In this document: one piece after another, positions 12,691 to 24,750 of the stretch
Numbering within the stretch: the stretch's first letter is position 1
How the letters are laid out: each line of letters begins with the position of its first letter
NCBI GenBank assembly: GCA_025200525.1
Contig: CM045761.1
Span: 44,834,190-44,898,189, forward strand
Source: Camellia lanceoleosa
Taxonomy: Eukaryota; Streptophyta; Magnoliopsida; Ericales; Theaceae
Direction of reading: 5' to 3'
Length of the DNA stretch: 64,000 nt
Made by a program: the position numbers and the translations under genes
The notes under the pieces: model-generated
The model's database searches: none
What the model saw: the letters and a program-made list of their open reading frames with translations, nothing else
Told to the model about the DNA's origin: nothing

Positions 12691-12712
12691 CCTCCATACA
12701 CGTGTATGGAGG
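12691..12712. promoter_or_regulatory. 22-bp palindrome with G-box core in LTR
   Basis: A perfect palindrome: CCTCCATACAC followed by its reverse complement, centred on CACGTG. Related copies sit in both Tat LTRs at 20003-20024 (arms perfect, centre TG) and 41559-41580 (partly decayed). CACGTG is the core recognised by plant bZIP and bHLH factors; binding is inferred. Confidence 0.55.
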
Positions 12713-13389
12713 GATTGATACAAGCTTCTAGCTTGTCCAACAAGCTTGAGACTTGGATTTCTATAAGATTGGAGGTCCCTCTCCCTTTCCAGAGGTTCAG
12801 AAATTTGGAGATACAAAACATATCCCTCTCTCTCTATATTTGCACTTGTTTGTGCCTTAAAGTGGTTTTTCTTCACACTTTTGCACTAAAGCATCTAGTG
12901 AAACACCTTCACTCTTGAACTGAGGTTCTTGGAGGTTGCATTTGAGTGGTTTTTTCTTGGTTTTTGCCTCTATACTTGCTGTTATTGTTGTGCTTCAAGG
13001 GTGAGTCCCATATCTTCTTTTAAGCTTTGTTTTTGCTTAAGTATTTAGCTACCTTTGCATGCTACTTTTGGCTTAACTTTCAACTAAAAAAAGCTTCATT
13101 TTTAAGTATTAAAAATGGTTGTTTGAGGCTTGGTTTGAGTTAGGGGTGGTCTACCCCCTGTGGTGGCTTGTTATGCTTTGTTTTGTGCCACCTCTTTGGG
13201 CCTTTGAGATCACCTTCTCTTAGCCTTTTAACCACTGAATTCTAGAGGAATTTCAGTGGTGGAAAGTGTGTTTTGAGGCCTCAAATAGGAGGGGGTTGTC
13301 CCCTCTCCTCTTCTCTTGTTTGCTTGTGTTGGTGGCTCATCAAAAGAGCATGTATTTCTATCTTCTTGAGGCTTTGTTGAGCACTTTTT

Positions 13390-14290
13390 TGTGATTTTTC
13401 AAACCTACCATGACTCTTTTTTTGGCTGTCTTGGTCAGCTCTTGCATGCTTCTTATATTTGTAGTATAATCCTACTTGTAGCTGTGCAAAGTAGCATATC
13501 TTTCTAGCATGTTTTGGCTCTATCTTAGCATGTTTTTGTGACTTTTCTAACATGTTATAACTCTGTTTTGGGTTGGTTTGATCACTTGTTGCATGCTTCA
13601 TGTACTTGTAGTGCAATCCTCCCTATAGCCTTAACATGCATCATGCTTTGGACCATCATTTTAGCATGCTTTTGGCTCCACTCTAGGAAGCTTTTACTCA
13701 TGTTTTTCCATGCTTAAGCTCTGTTTTAAGTTGTTTTGGTCATGCATGCCTTGCTTTGTATAGCCATAGTGCAATCTTGCTCACTAACTTTGAGTTTCAT
13801 AGTCTCTAGCATGGCTGACTTGAGTTGTTTGCATGCTTTGGCCTCTTTTCTACCATGATTTTAGTGTAAGAAGTGTGGTCATACTCTCTCATGTTTCACT
13901 CTTTCAATGCTTTTGGAGAGTTATGATTTATGCCTTAAACATGCGCTAATATGTATGCCATCTTGCCTAAGCTTTTGGGCTACCATTTCAATGTGCTTTG
14001 GGTTTTATTTTGCCATGATACGACTCTGTTTTTGGTCGGTTAGAGCATCCCTCATTTGTTTCTTACATGTGTGGTGTAATCCTCCTCATTAGCCTTACAT
14101 GCTCCATGCTTCACGCCTCTAATTCTAGCATGTGTTGGCTATGTTCAAACATGTTTTTGGCCTTGTTTTGACCTTCCTTGGGACTTTTTTGAGTCACCTT
14201 GGCCATTTGGGGCTTGCTTGATATGGCTATGGTGCAAGTAACTTTGCTAGCCTTAAGCTTTGAGCCTCCTAGCATGCCTCAGTTGTCATA
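13390..14290 (+). repeat. degenerate ~153-bp tandem repeat in LTR
   Basis: A unit of the form ACTCTGTTTTGGGTTGGTTT ... GCATGCTTCATGTACTTG ... TAGTGCAATCCTCC recurs with starts near 13412, 13560, 13717 and 14023, with weaker copies between and after. Spacings are 148, 157 and 306 bp. The copies are strongly diverged. Confidence 0.6.
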
Positions 14291-15006
14291 TGTGCATGTT
14301 TTGGCATCATTTGGAATGATATTTCAGAGCATATAGTATCATCACACTTCCATGTTTTTCACTCTTTAAGTGCTCTTAAGAGTTGCACATTTATGCCCTA
14401 TTCATGGGCCAATGCATGAGCATGCATTTTATTGCTTTCAATGCTAGCATTTCAAAGCATTTTGGCCATTATTTTGGCATGCATGAGGACTGTTTAGGGG
14501 TGGTTTAGTCCATTGAACATTGTATTGCATGCCTCTTGTATGATGCTCTTTACTTGCTTTGATGCTTTAGCCTTCAAACATGCAATGCATGCATTGTTCA
14601 CATGATAGAATCTTGTGCATGCCATTAGCATTGATAAAATGATCATGTTGTATGTGTTGCATTGTGTTTGGATCGAGCGTTGATCCAAACACAAGGAATG
14701 TGGCACGTTTTGTACTTGAAGTGATGAAACATTTTGCGTTTCTTGGTCGCCAACCCTCTTAATCGATCATGATAGAGGTTAAGACCCTTATGTGTTATTT
14801 GTGCATTCATCAACATTGTGCAAGCTTGACTCTTTGGCCATCATGCATTGAGATGCGTGATTGATAGCTCGAGAGCCGAGCACTACACTCCTTTGAGCTT
14901 GAGATATGATAAGGAGTGTGGTTGCACACACATTTCCTTGAAAATACACTGCCATGCCTCTGTTTGTGCTCTGTTGTAGCAAAAGGAGAAATTGCAGGAA
15001 GCAATG

Positions 15007-15092
15007 GCCGACTGGCCATCAAAGCTGCCGACCGGCCACCAAGGCTGCCGACCGGCTATCAGAAGTGGCCGATGGCTATCCCTCTTGGCCGA
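15007..15092 (+). repeat. 20-21-bp GCCGACCGGCCA tandem repeat
   Basis: GCCGACTGGCCATCAAAGCT and variants start at 15007, 15027, 15047, 15068 and 15089. The block is GC-rich in an AT-rich LTR and is absent from the same place of the other LTR copies, so it is a local amplification. Confidence 0.75.
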
Positions 15093-15285
15093 CCATCCCT
15101 CAGCATGTTCCTAAGGTGGGTCAGAAGCATTTTAGAAGTTGGCATAATGTTCAGAAGTCCAAAAGTGTGCAAACAAAGGCATCTTGAGGCATGGTAATGG
15201 ATTTTCGAGCGAGGCAATTCGAGCATGCATGCATCCCTCGTCACGAGGCCATGTCAATGCTTTTGTTAAATTAGAATAAGTTGTT

Positions 15286-15480
15286 ATCTTAGTTATGAAG
15301 GTGTTGTAATTAATTAGTTAATGCATTTAATTAATTAATTCATTCTGTGCTTTAATTAGCTTAGATTAACTAATTGTTCAAATTCATTTGTTTTGTAATA
15401 ATTAGTTAACTAGGAATAGCTAATTAATTTTGTTTTGTAATAAGTAGACTAATTAGTTTAATTAGATTAGTTAATTAGCT
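15286..15480. repeat. AATTAG / TTAATTAA array in LTR
   Basis: A run of about fifteen overlapping TAATTA/AATTAG motifs. The other LTRs of the family have only a short TTAATTAATT at the same place, so this copy is expanded. Confidence 0.6.
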
Positions 15481-17978
15481 TAGCTTCTATTCGGACCCTC
15501 CGTCGAGAGGGCATAATGTTGTAATAAGCGTGCGTGTGTGTGTGTGATGCATGTCTTCCAACCCCATTTCTTTCTCCCTTTTACTTATCCACTTTTGATG
15601 GTTAGTTTAGGGCATTTTCAATTAGCATCCTTATGTTTGCATGCGTGCATCATTCATTTTGTCTTGCATGCACCGGGCTTGGCACATCATACAAACTGCA
15701 TTGTACTTTAATACACTTTCTTGAATACGTGTTTCAAAGCATGTTATCAAGTGTTGCATTCATATGCCATTCTAGATAGCCGAGCCTACTTAGTTGCATT
15801 TTGCATGTGTTGCATTAGGCATTGTTGACATAGCTAGGATCATGCATTGATTACTAACTAGCTTTTGTTTTGGCTCGGAATACACTGTAAGTGTTTATGC
15901 TTTAGCATCTTGTATGTGTGTAAGTGTTGCCATGATAGCATACTTGCCATGAGGCTATGTGCTTATGTGTTTAACTGCATGAATGCCTGTAGATGAAGGC
16001 TTCATTACTTGAATTGGAACAATTCATCAAAATGTGCGTTTTAAGCCCACTTGATTGTGGCAAATCATGTTTTCTTAAGCCCACTTGAGGGTGGCAAATC
16101 CACACTTTAGCCTACTTGAGAGTAACAACTTCAAATCATTTTCAAAAAACAAACATGAAATGTTTTGTTCCAAATTGAGTGATTTAGTCTATACTTGTAT
16201 GTTGTGCTCATCACATAATAAGCTAGCTAATAAATCGAAATAAGAACACATGTGTAGACGTCCCCGAACGTCTCGAGAGGGAAATCCCGTTTTGTTCATT
16301 TGGGCTCACTACAGTTCAGGACTTAAAGTCACGGTCCTGTATCTAATCTCCTAGAGTGCAATGCAAGACCGATGAATCATCAAAGAGTTCAAATCCGGCA
16401 AATCGTTTTTGAAAACGGATTTTTTTGAAAGAAGTGCCAAACATGGACTGCTTTGCCAGATACAAAGTCGCCACCTAAATATTTTATTTTGGGAAATTTA
16501 GGAAACCCTGACTCGTTGCCTAAGGCCACGTGTCCGTCATCACCAAAGTTGCCTAGGCTCGGGAACTTGGGTACAATTGGGGAAGGTCACTTTGTGAGCA
16601 CCCCCGCTTGCCCGATCAAAGATCGGCCTCTACTAACCATGATATCGAGTTTTGAAAACATTATGTGCTCTTATTCCGGTTATTAGCCTAGAATTACTAT
16701 GTGCTGCGCACAGCATACAAGTATAGACTGGATCGCCTGAATTGGAACAACACATCTCATGTTTGTTTATTTTGAAAATGGTTTGATGGTGCTACCCACA
16801 AGTAGGCTAAAATGTGGATTTGCCACCCTCAAGTGGGCTTAGAAAACAAGATGATTTGCCACTATCTAGTGGGCTTAAAACTAGAAGTTGATGAATTGTT
16901 CCAATCCAAATAACCCAACCTTCACCCACAGGCATTCAGGCAGGTATATCACATAAGCAGTTAGTCTCATGGTAAACATGCTATCATGGCAGTCATTCAC
17001 ACGCATGCAAGGATGCTAAAGCATAAAAGCTTACCTAGTACTCCGAGCCAAAACAGAAGCTAGTTAGTAATCAATGCATGATCCAAACTATACAGACATG
17101 CCTAATGCAACACATGCAGAAATGCAACTACAATAGGCTCGACTATTCTAAGATGGCATATGATGATGCTACAGCTAACATATATTCAACTTGGAATTGA
17201 AATACAAATGCAGTTAGTATGATGCGCCGAGCCCGGTGCATGCAGTACAGATGAATGATGCAAACATGCTATCATGAGTATGCTAATTGAAACATGTCCT
17301 AATCTAACCATCATAAGCTGGTAAATAAAAGGGAGGAAGACGTAGGGTTGGAACACATACATCACACGCACGCACACTTATTACAACATTGCCCTCGCGC
17401 ATAGGGTCCGAATAAATAATATACAGTCCGAATAAATAGTACAGTCCAAATAAATACAAAATCCTAATTAATTAACAAATTAATCTAGGAAAGCAGGTAA
17501 ATTAGCATGCAAATCCATGCACCGCCTCAGCTCTATTCTGAATCATGAATGATGCGTGCTTGAGTTGCCTTGCGCGGAAATCCATTGCGATGCCCGGTTT
17601 GCCTCTGTTTGCAATTGTTCTCGGAATATTGTGCAAAGCTTCAGAAGGCTGCTGATTTCTGATTTGCTGCAACAGAGAGCAACAAAGGGGCATGGCAAAG
17701 TATTTTCACACATGTATGCATGACTACTCTTCAGGGAGTGTAGTCCTCAATCCTCGTGCCACCAATCACGCATCTTGATGCATGATGGCCGAGGAGTCGA
17801 ATTGCACGACTCAATGTGAAATGAATGCACATAAAAACACAACGAGACCTAAACTCCATCATGGGTAATCCGGAGTGTCGGCGACCGGGAATTGAGACAC
17901 GTTCCGTCACTCGGAGTACAAAATGTCCCTCGTTTCCCGTGCTTGGGCTAACTCCTATCCCAAACACAATGCAAATGA

Positions 17979-18130
17979 GATGGCATACACAATGCGACTA
18001 ACATACAACCTAGCATACGCAATGCTATGAAATGGCATACACAATGCTCGATGTAACATGGCATACATAATGCTCTAACATACAACCTAGCATACGCAAT
18101 GCTATGGACTAAAATGGCATACACAATGCA
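17979..18130. repeat. TGGCATACACAATGC short repeat in LTR
   Basis: TGGCATACACAATGC and CTAGCATACGCAATGC alternate several times, with an ~80-bp higher-order repeat (GACTAACATACAACC to ATGG). The same block is at about 39461-39612 in the 5' LTR and, reversed, near 9290-9440 in the solo LTR. Confidence 0.7.
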
Positions 18131-19954
18131 CGATGGACTTACACCAACATGAGTGGACCTCAGCCACACTCACATCAGTGGCCATACGATAGGAAATGAA
18201 ACAACCGAAATGCATGCAAACGTGTACGAATGCCAAGGACCGATCCTAAGGCATAACATGCCACTCTACCAAAGCATGGAAAAGGATGCAATATGGCATA
18301 CAAACACATATGATACAGCTCTGAAACATGATAACAATGGTCCCAAATCCTGCAAACATGGCACACTATGCAAGCTAAGGGGCCCGGGTACCAAAACTAG
18401 TGAAGTGCGTTACACTAGAGGTACCCAAAGCAATGCACCAAAGGCAAAACCAACCCCAAATAGACCCTATGCAGGTTTGAAACAGTGGGAAATTGGCCTA
18501 AAATGATGGGTAAACATGCATGAAAATGAAGCTCATTCATTGGTCGGTAAACAAGGCATTCACGCACAACTCTCAAGCACACTTAAAGAGATGAAAACAT
18601 GGCAATATGGCATTCAAAACAGCTCTGAAATATGATGAAAAATGACCTCAAAACATGAACATACCTCAGCACTTGCATGCAATGGACCTCAAAACTCAAA
18701 GTTAAGCATGGGTATTGAACTACAAGCATGCAAAACAAACATCATTCGACCATGAGGCCTAAAAACAGAGCTAGGGTAGTCTAAAATAAGCACATTATCA
18801 GTTTAAGGTATGGCCAAAAAGTGCATATGAAGGCTTACCCAACCAACCAAAAACAAAAGCATTTCATGCCAAAATATGCCCAAATACCCACTGAAACTCA
18901 GTCAATGCATGCAAAAATGAGGGGCTCCTTTGGAAGGCCATGCAAGGGAGTATTCTACACCTATATGATAGACAAACAAAAGGGCAAAACCACCTCTGGA
19001 AATGAGTTATGACAGCCCTAAAACCCACCAAATAGGCCCTGAAATCAGTCTAGGAAACATGAAAAGAAAGGTCCCTTTGAAAGGCCTTGAATGGGATTGC
19101 TCTACACATGCATCATAGACATAAAATATGGAAAAATGGGCTCTTGACAGAGCTTAGGCAGACCTTAAAACTCACAAAATGAGGTCTGAAACATGACTCC
19201 AATGCATGCAAAATGGGGGTCCTTTGAAGGCCAATAAAGCTAGTAAAGAGAATGAGGGGTAAGAGGGTCATCTCTCTATGATTTTGAAGCTCAAATGCAC
19301 GTCTAAGCCACTAAAAATCCACTGGATTTCAGTGGCTAAAAGCCCAAATCAAGTCCAATGCAAGTTCTCACATGCATAGCTCAAAACATGAGGAAATAAA
19401 GCATGAAAGGGGGTAGATGACCCCAAACAAAGAAAGTATCTTAAACAAACATGTTTATAATCCCAAAAGGAAACTTTTTATAGTTTATGACAAATCTCAA
19501 AAATGCTCACAAGTAAGACTAAGATATGATGCCAAATAAGCCTACAAAGAGGGATAAAGCATGCAAGCATTTAGGATGCCTCAAACAGAAAAGTGTCCTT
19601 ATAAAATATTCAAGAGGAGCTCAAAATATGACACTTTTTAGTTTATGACAAAGTCCAAAAATGCTTGCAAATAAGGCTAATCAATGGAGCAAAAAAATGC
19701 AAGTTTAAGGGAAATAGGTACTTATCCTTGAAAAGCAGCAAAGCTGGAGCTTTTGGACCAAGTTGGTGAACCTTCAACCCTTGAAAATCAGTCCCAAAGT
19801 GCTGGAATGGATGATGGAGGTGGTAGGCTAAGGGTTGGTGTGCAAATGGTGCAAGAACAAGGGTGTTTTAGAGCTCAAGTGTAGAGATATGGAAGGTGGA
19901 GTGTGTATGCCTTAACAAAAGTTGTTCAACCCCTCAAATGGAAGACAAGCCTCT

Positions 19955-19963
19955 CCTTTATAG
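19955..19963 (-). promoter_or_regulatory. TATA-like box of Tat 3' LTR
   Basis: Read on the minus strand CTATAAAGG, flanked by GAGAGGCT-type repeats, about 40 bp downstream of the 22-bp palindrome at 20003-20024. The same box is at 41511-41519 in the 5' LTR. It predicts U3 of about 1.1 kb and R-U5 of about 3.7 kb. Confidence 0.5.
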
Positions 19964-21030
19964 AGGAGAGGCTCTAAAATATCTCAAAGAGACCTCACAT
20001 ATCCTCCATACATGTGTATGGAGGATGGTCCAAATGCCTTACAGCTGGCACAGCTGTGATGCATTCAGAGAGAGCAAAAAGCAAGAAGTAGGCCGGCCAA
20101 TTCAAGTGGCCGGCCGGCCACACCCCCTGGTTGGCCGACCAGGGGTCAAAAGGTTCAAGAAGAATTGTTGGCCGGCCACCCCAAAAAGGTGGCCTCCCAG
20201 ATGAGTGCAACACAGCTGCACAATGAAAAACCAGAAAAGTTGACCCAAGAAAGAGAAAAATCAGCTTTTTAGCAAGGTTCAAAAGGGTCAAGATGAATTA
20301 CTGGTTGGTCTACCCATATTGGTGGCCTCCCAGATGAGCACAACACAATGGTGGCAATGAAAGCCAGAAAATGTGGCTCAAAAGTGAGAAAAACCAACTT
20401 TCTGTCAGAAAAATCGGCTTCAAGAGAGAGAAAATGAGAAAACTAGTTTTTTAGGGGAAAAGGTGGCCTCCCACCATACTACCACCTCCCTAACAATGAA
20501 AATAGGGTCCCTACCAAAAATGGACCAAGACGGATGCAAAACAAAGGTTCGGGGGCCAAAACGCGCAGCTCGGGGCCCCGAAAACAGGCTGTTAAGCACC
20601 GGAGGTGGCGTATGACCACGAAGGTGGTCTCCCGGGCCACAGTGTCCCTCTAGGGAGAGGAAAGAAGGTTTGTGCCAAAAATCGGAGCAAATAGAGGTAG
20701 TTAGACGGTCCCAAACCGAGGCGCACAGCCGACGGCTCTAAAAATCAGAAACTGGCCTCCAAACGGGAAAAATGGCCTACGACCACGAAATGTAGCCTAC
20801 GGCTACTGAGAGATAGTCTACAAGACCTCTCCCTCCCTTCAGGAAGAGAAAACAGAGAGAACAAGACCCAGTTCGCAAATCGAGACAAAGCACAAAAGAG
20901 CCCCGAAGTTCGGAGGCAAGGCTTACAACCGAGACCCTAAAACCTCAAAACGAGCACAATATGCAACATCACCGAGTGCTCAACTGGTGACGTTTGAGTC
21001 TTAAGGTCGGTCAAAAATGAGGTGTCTACA

Positions 21031-21043
21031 GTTGCCCCTCTTT
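21031..21043 (-). other. polypurine tract of Tat element
   Basis: On the minus strand AAAGAGGGGCAAC runs directly into the 3' LTR start TGTAGACACC. This is the plus-strand primer site for reverse transcription. Confidence 0.8.
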
Positions 21044-21987
21044 GATAGAACTCGGAAGTCATACGTGACGGGAGTGAATGTCAAAGCCCAGAGACGACCC
21101 ATTTTTGACAAGGCCGAAGACTTAGACAGACAGGCAAGATAACAAAGATGTGCCCATAGGCAGGGGGCAAGATACAACATGATATGCACAAAGCCAGACA
21201 TAACTCATGATTACGCAAAGCAGCAAGCTGTAATGTAGCGCACACGCAACAGTTTTAAGCAAGAATGCAACTACATTTCATGTAGTTTTTAAAAAAAAAA
21301 TGCGGAGAATTATTCAATTCTAGCCACGTCTCACATGGAGAAGATACAATACCTGCGCGGCTCGTCTGGTCGCTCCAGTCTCAAATGAACCGTACATACA
21401 ATATCGTGTCTGCAAAAGAGAGAAACTTAACAAGCATAACATAGTTAGCAACATATGTTCAACGCTACATCAAACGCAGAAAAACATGGTGCCGGTGGGA
21501 AAGTGCATCGCAATGCGAGAAGAAATGTGCGCGACAACGCAAGTTAATCGTGGGGGTATGACAATACCCGTAAAATGTGCATAACAATACAAGTGGTATG
21601 CATGAGAATGCAAGTGACATGCATAAGAATGCAGGATAAGTGCAAATTTGAATGCATGTTTGACACGAAACAACGAGCAAAGAAATGCAAGTTTCGACGA
21701 GTGCGACTCAATCGCGACCTTTGGTTTACCTCCCGGAAGGGTCACAACATACTCAAAAAAGATACATCTTGCTCTTGACGAGTGACGACGAAACACACGT
21801 CGAAAGTTGGAGTTGAAGTTCCCATGGAGGGATTTCGCAACGAAAAGTGCACTTTTCTTGTACTTTCTCGAGTGCCGGGGACTCCGATCACTACCAAAAT
21901 TTGCAGAGACCTTAGAGACCATCTTGGGAACACCATCGACCAGGTTTGGGGTCCACTGGAGGCTGCCGACCAGGTTTGAGTACAAGG
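21044..21987. other. non-coding 3' region of Tat element
   Basis: No gene on either strand. Short GCATAAGAATGCAAG-like repeats occur at 21575-21645. It ends at the inverted repeat that precedes the first antisense gene. Confidence 0.6.
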
Positions 21988-22078
21988 GGTGGTCGGCCTA
22001 CCAGAAAAGGTGGCCGGCCGACCACCTAGCCCAAATACGGGGCAATTTTGTCTTTTCACCCTCATTTCTTTAAATAAA
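21988..22078 (+). promoter_or_regulatory. inverted-repeat promoter module of antisense gene A
   Basis: A 39-bp inverted repeat (21988-22026) has 10-bp arms GGTGGTCGGC / GCCGACCACC; a TATA-like TTTAAATAAA follows at 22069-22078. The same 39 bp with one difference precedes antisense gene B at 27072-27110. The promoter role is inferred from position. Confidence 0.6.
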
Positions 22079-22799
22079 CAAAGCCAAACACTTTTTGCTC
22101 ATCACTTCAGATCCGAAATTGCCTCCCCCTCCTTCCTAGACCATTTTCTCTCTCAGATCTGCGCTCTATACACGTTTTCCAATGCCCCACGTAAAGTTGT
22201 TTCGCGAAAACCTTCAGTTTTCTTCACTTTGGACCGATTAAAATTTGATTTCGGAGCTTCTTTTCTCATTTTCACCACTTGAGGTAAGTTTGTCTCAATA
22301 TTTGGAACATTTTCTCGGGAGTTGACTTTTGTTGACTTTTTCATTTCCCGAGAGTTCACTTTTGTTGACTTTTTCAAGTTTTGGCTCATTTCGCTCATTT
22401 TTGCTCCTTTTTCCAGATTTTTCGAGATGGCGGGTCATTTTCCCCATGGCGAAGGTTCTCCAGGTGCCGGAGGCGAGCCTGACATCATGTCTTTGCCTCC
22501 GAGGGTTCGGCCATTCATTCCCGAGAGGTACGACCCCCCGACACACATCCTCTCACGGGCAGTTTTCTATCATTTTACGGACTTCGATGATCGAGCGCCC
22601 ATGGATTTGCTATTGCGAGAGCCAGAGTCCCACCTCTCCTATCAGGCACGGGAGGTATGTACTTCACTTTTTTACATTTCTTGCCTTAATTCTGCATTTT
22701 CTGTGCATTTCATGCTATGTATGCTCATCTGCTCGTGCTGAACACATTCGCATGCCATATTTCTGCTCATTTTAGCGCACAGCTTGTCCTGAACACTTG

Positions 22800-23790
22800 G
22801 TCTATAACGCGATATTCTGTTTGCATTTTGAACACACAGCTCAATCATTTGAATTTCTGAACCCATAGCCCATATTTGATTGTGAACACGCAGCACATAC
22901 TTCAATTCTGAACACATAACCCAAATTTGTTTGTGAACACGCAACACACATTTGTTGAAAGTTGAACACGCAGCCCATAGTTGTTGGTGAACACGCAGCC
23001 CACACTATTTCTGAAATCTGAACACACAGCCCAAATTTGTTTTGTGAACACGCAACCCACACTATTTCTGAAATCTGAACACACAGCTCAAATTTGTTTT
23101 GTGAACACGTAGCCCACACATTTGTTGAAAGTTGAACACGCAGCCCAAACTTTGAATTTCTGAACACGCAGCACACACGCATCGAAAGTTGAACACGTAG
23201 CCCAAACTTTGAATTTCTGAACACGCATCCCAGATACTGATTGTGAACACGCAGCACACACATTGAAAGTTGAACGCGCAGCCCAAACTTTAAATTTCTA
23301 AACACGCAACCTAGATACTGATTGTGAATACGCAGCACAGACTCATCGAAAGTTGAACACGCAGCCCAAACTTTGAATTTTTGAACACGCAACCCATAGT
23401 TGTTGGTGAACACGTAGCCCACAGTTGTTGGTGAACACGCAGCCCACACTCATCAAAAGTTGAACACGCAGCCCAAACTTTAAATTTCTGAACACGCAGC
23501 CCAGATACTGATTGTGAACACGCAGCACACACATTGAAAGTTGAACACGCAGCCCAAACTTTAAATTTCTGAACACGCAGCCCAGATACTGATTGTGAAT
23601 ACGCAGCACACACTTATCAAAAGTTGAACACGCAGCCTAAACTTTGAATTTCTGAACATGCAGCCCATAGTTGTTGGTGAACACGCAGCCCACACTCATC
23701 GAAAGTTGAACACGCAACCCAAACTTTGAATTTCTGAACACGCAGCCCATATACTGATTGTGAACACGCTACACACACATTTCATTTGCA
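22800..23790. repeat. minisatellite of TGAACACGCAGCCCA units in intron 1
   Basis: About 35 copies of a core TGAACACGCAGCCCA, spaced 25-30 bp, joined by four spacer types (AACTTTGAATTTC, TAGTTGTTGG, CATCGAAAGT, GATACTGATTG) in a recurring order. It fills most of the 1239-bp first intron of antisense gene A. Confidence 0.9.
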
Positions 23791-24630
23791 CACAGCTTAT
23801 TCATTTCATTTACACGCAGCTTATTCATTTCATTTGTACATAGCTTATTCATTTCATTCTGAAACTGAATACATGTGTTTATCATGAATGCAGGTGTCTT
23901 CCCGCATTACACGAGGATACGGCTCCATCGTGGCGAGGGACTGATATGCAGAGCTTCCGGAGGCTGTTCACGATTGGGTTGACCAGGCAGGGTTTGGACC
24001 CTTTTGTACTGGGATATCTCACTACCCTGCTAACAGGACTTTGATGGGGGCACATGTAGAGAGATGGTGGGATACCACCAACCCGTTCCATTTCTCTGCT
24101 ACCGGGGACATGACTATGACCCCGCTCGACTTCGCCGTGTTGACAGGCTTTGATGTGAGAGGGTGGGCGATCCCTTATGATGAGGACATGGGTGAGTGGG
24201 AGGCCGCTTGGATATATCTATTGGGAGCTCGCCCACCAGTTGATAGATCTTCAGGCAGAGTCCGGTATACCTGGTTTTCTTCATACTTTAGAGAGAGAGT
24301 GCCCGAGACTCCCGAGGAGATAGCTCAGTACACCCGAGGATTTTTGATGTTCCTCTTCGGGACCACTCTGTTCGCCGATAGGGGGAACACCGTTGGGCTA
24401 TATCTATTAAGTGCTTTGGTAGACCTATCGCGAGTCAGCCAGTATGATTGGGGCGGCAGCAACTTGGCTACTCTCTACTGCTATATGAGCGCGACCTCCC
24501 GCGAACGGTGGAACATAGTCGGCGGCTACTGGAGAGCCTGGGAGGTACTTTCTGCCCTCTTGATTCACATTCCTGCTTTTCATTATCTGTATATTGCACA
24601 CACGGCACACTTTACATTCTGTACTTTGCA

Positions 24631-24750
24631 TTCCGCTCTCAGCATTCTGCATTCTTTGTACATTTTGTATTCACATTCTGCGCTCAGCATTCTGTATTCT
24701 CTGTACATTCTATATTCACATTCTGCGCTCAGCATTCTGTATTCTCTGAT
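24631..24750 (+). repeat. 45-bp tandem repeat in intron 2
   Basis: Units starting TTCTGCGCTCAGCATTCTG begin at 24631, 24676 and 24721, exactly 45 bp apart, inside intron 2 of antisense gene A (24545-24860). Confidence 0.85.

Larger units (their letters stand above)
12279..16252 (+). mobile_element. older Tat-type LTR, left part, interrupted
   Basis: Begins TATAGACACCCC, the family LTR start with TG changed to TA, and runs in the + direction with the same order of landmarks as 6872-11073 (ATTAAT-rich block, AAACATGAAATG, AGAACACATG). It stops at 16252, where the complete Tat element is inserted, and resumes at 42591 after the duplicated ACATG. It is clearly more diverged from the Tat LTRs than these are from each other, so it is older. 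It has private repeats: a 153-bp degenerate array, a GCCGACC array and an AATTAG array. Confidence 0.85.
16253..21030 (-). repeat. 3' LTR of the Tat element
   Basis: 4778 bp, minus orientation. Relative to the 5' LTR it lacks about 72 bp present at 40309-40384 and has 21 bp missing near 38165 of the other. The U3/R limit can be guessed from the TATA-like box at 19955-19963. Short reading frames here are not genes. Confidence 0.92.

Noticed and set aside
22841..23613. Long minus-strand open frames rich in C, V, W and F across the minisatellite
   Set aside because: Several minus frames are open at once because the repeat unit lacks stops; the peptides are simple echoes of the 25-30-bp unit, and the region fits an intron of the + strand gene.
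22800..23790. CRISPR-like array
   Set aside because: Cores and spacers both repeat, spacers are not unique, and the genome is plant nuclear.
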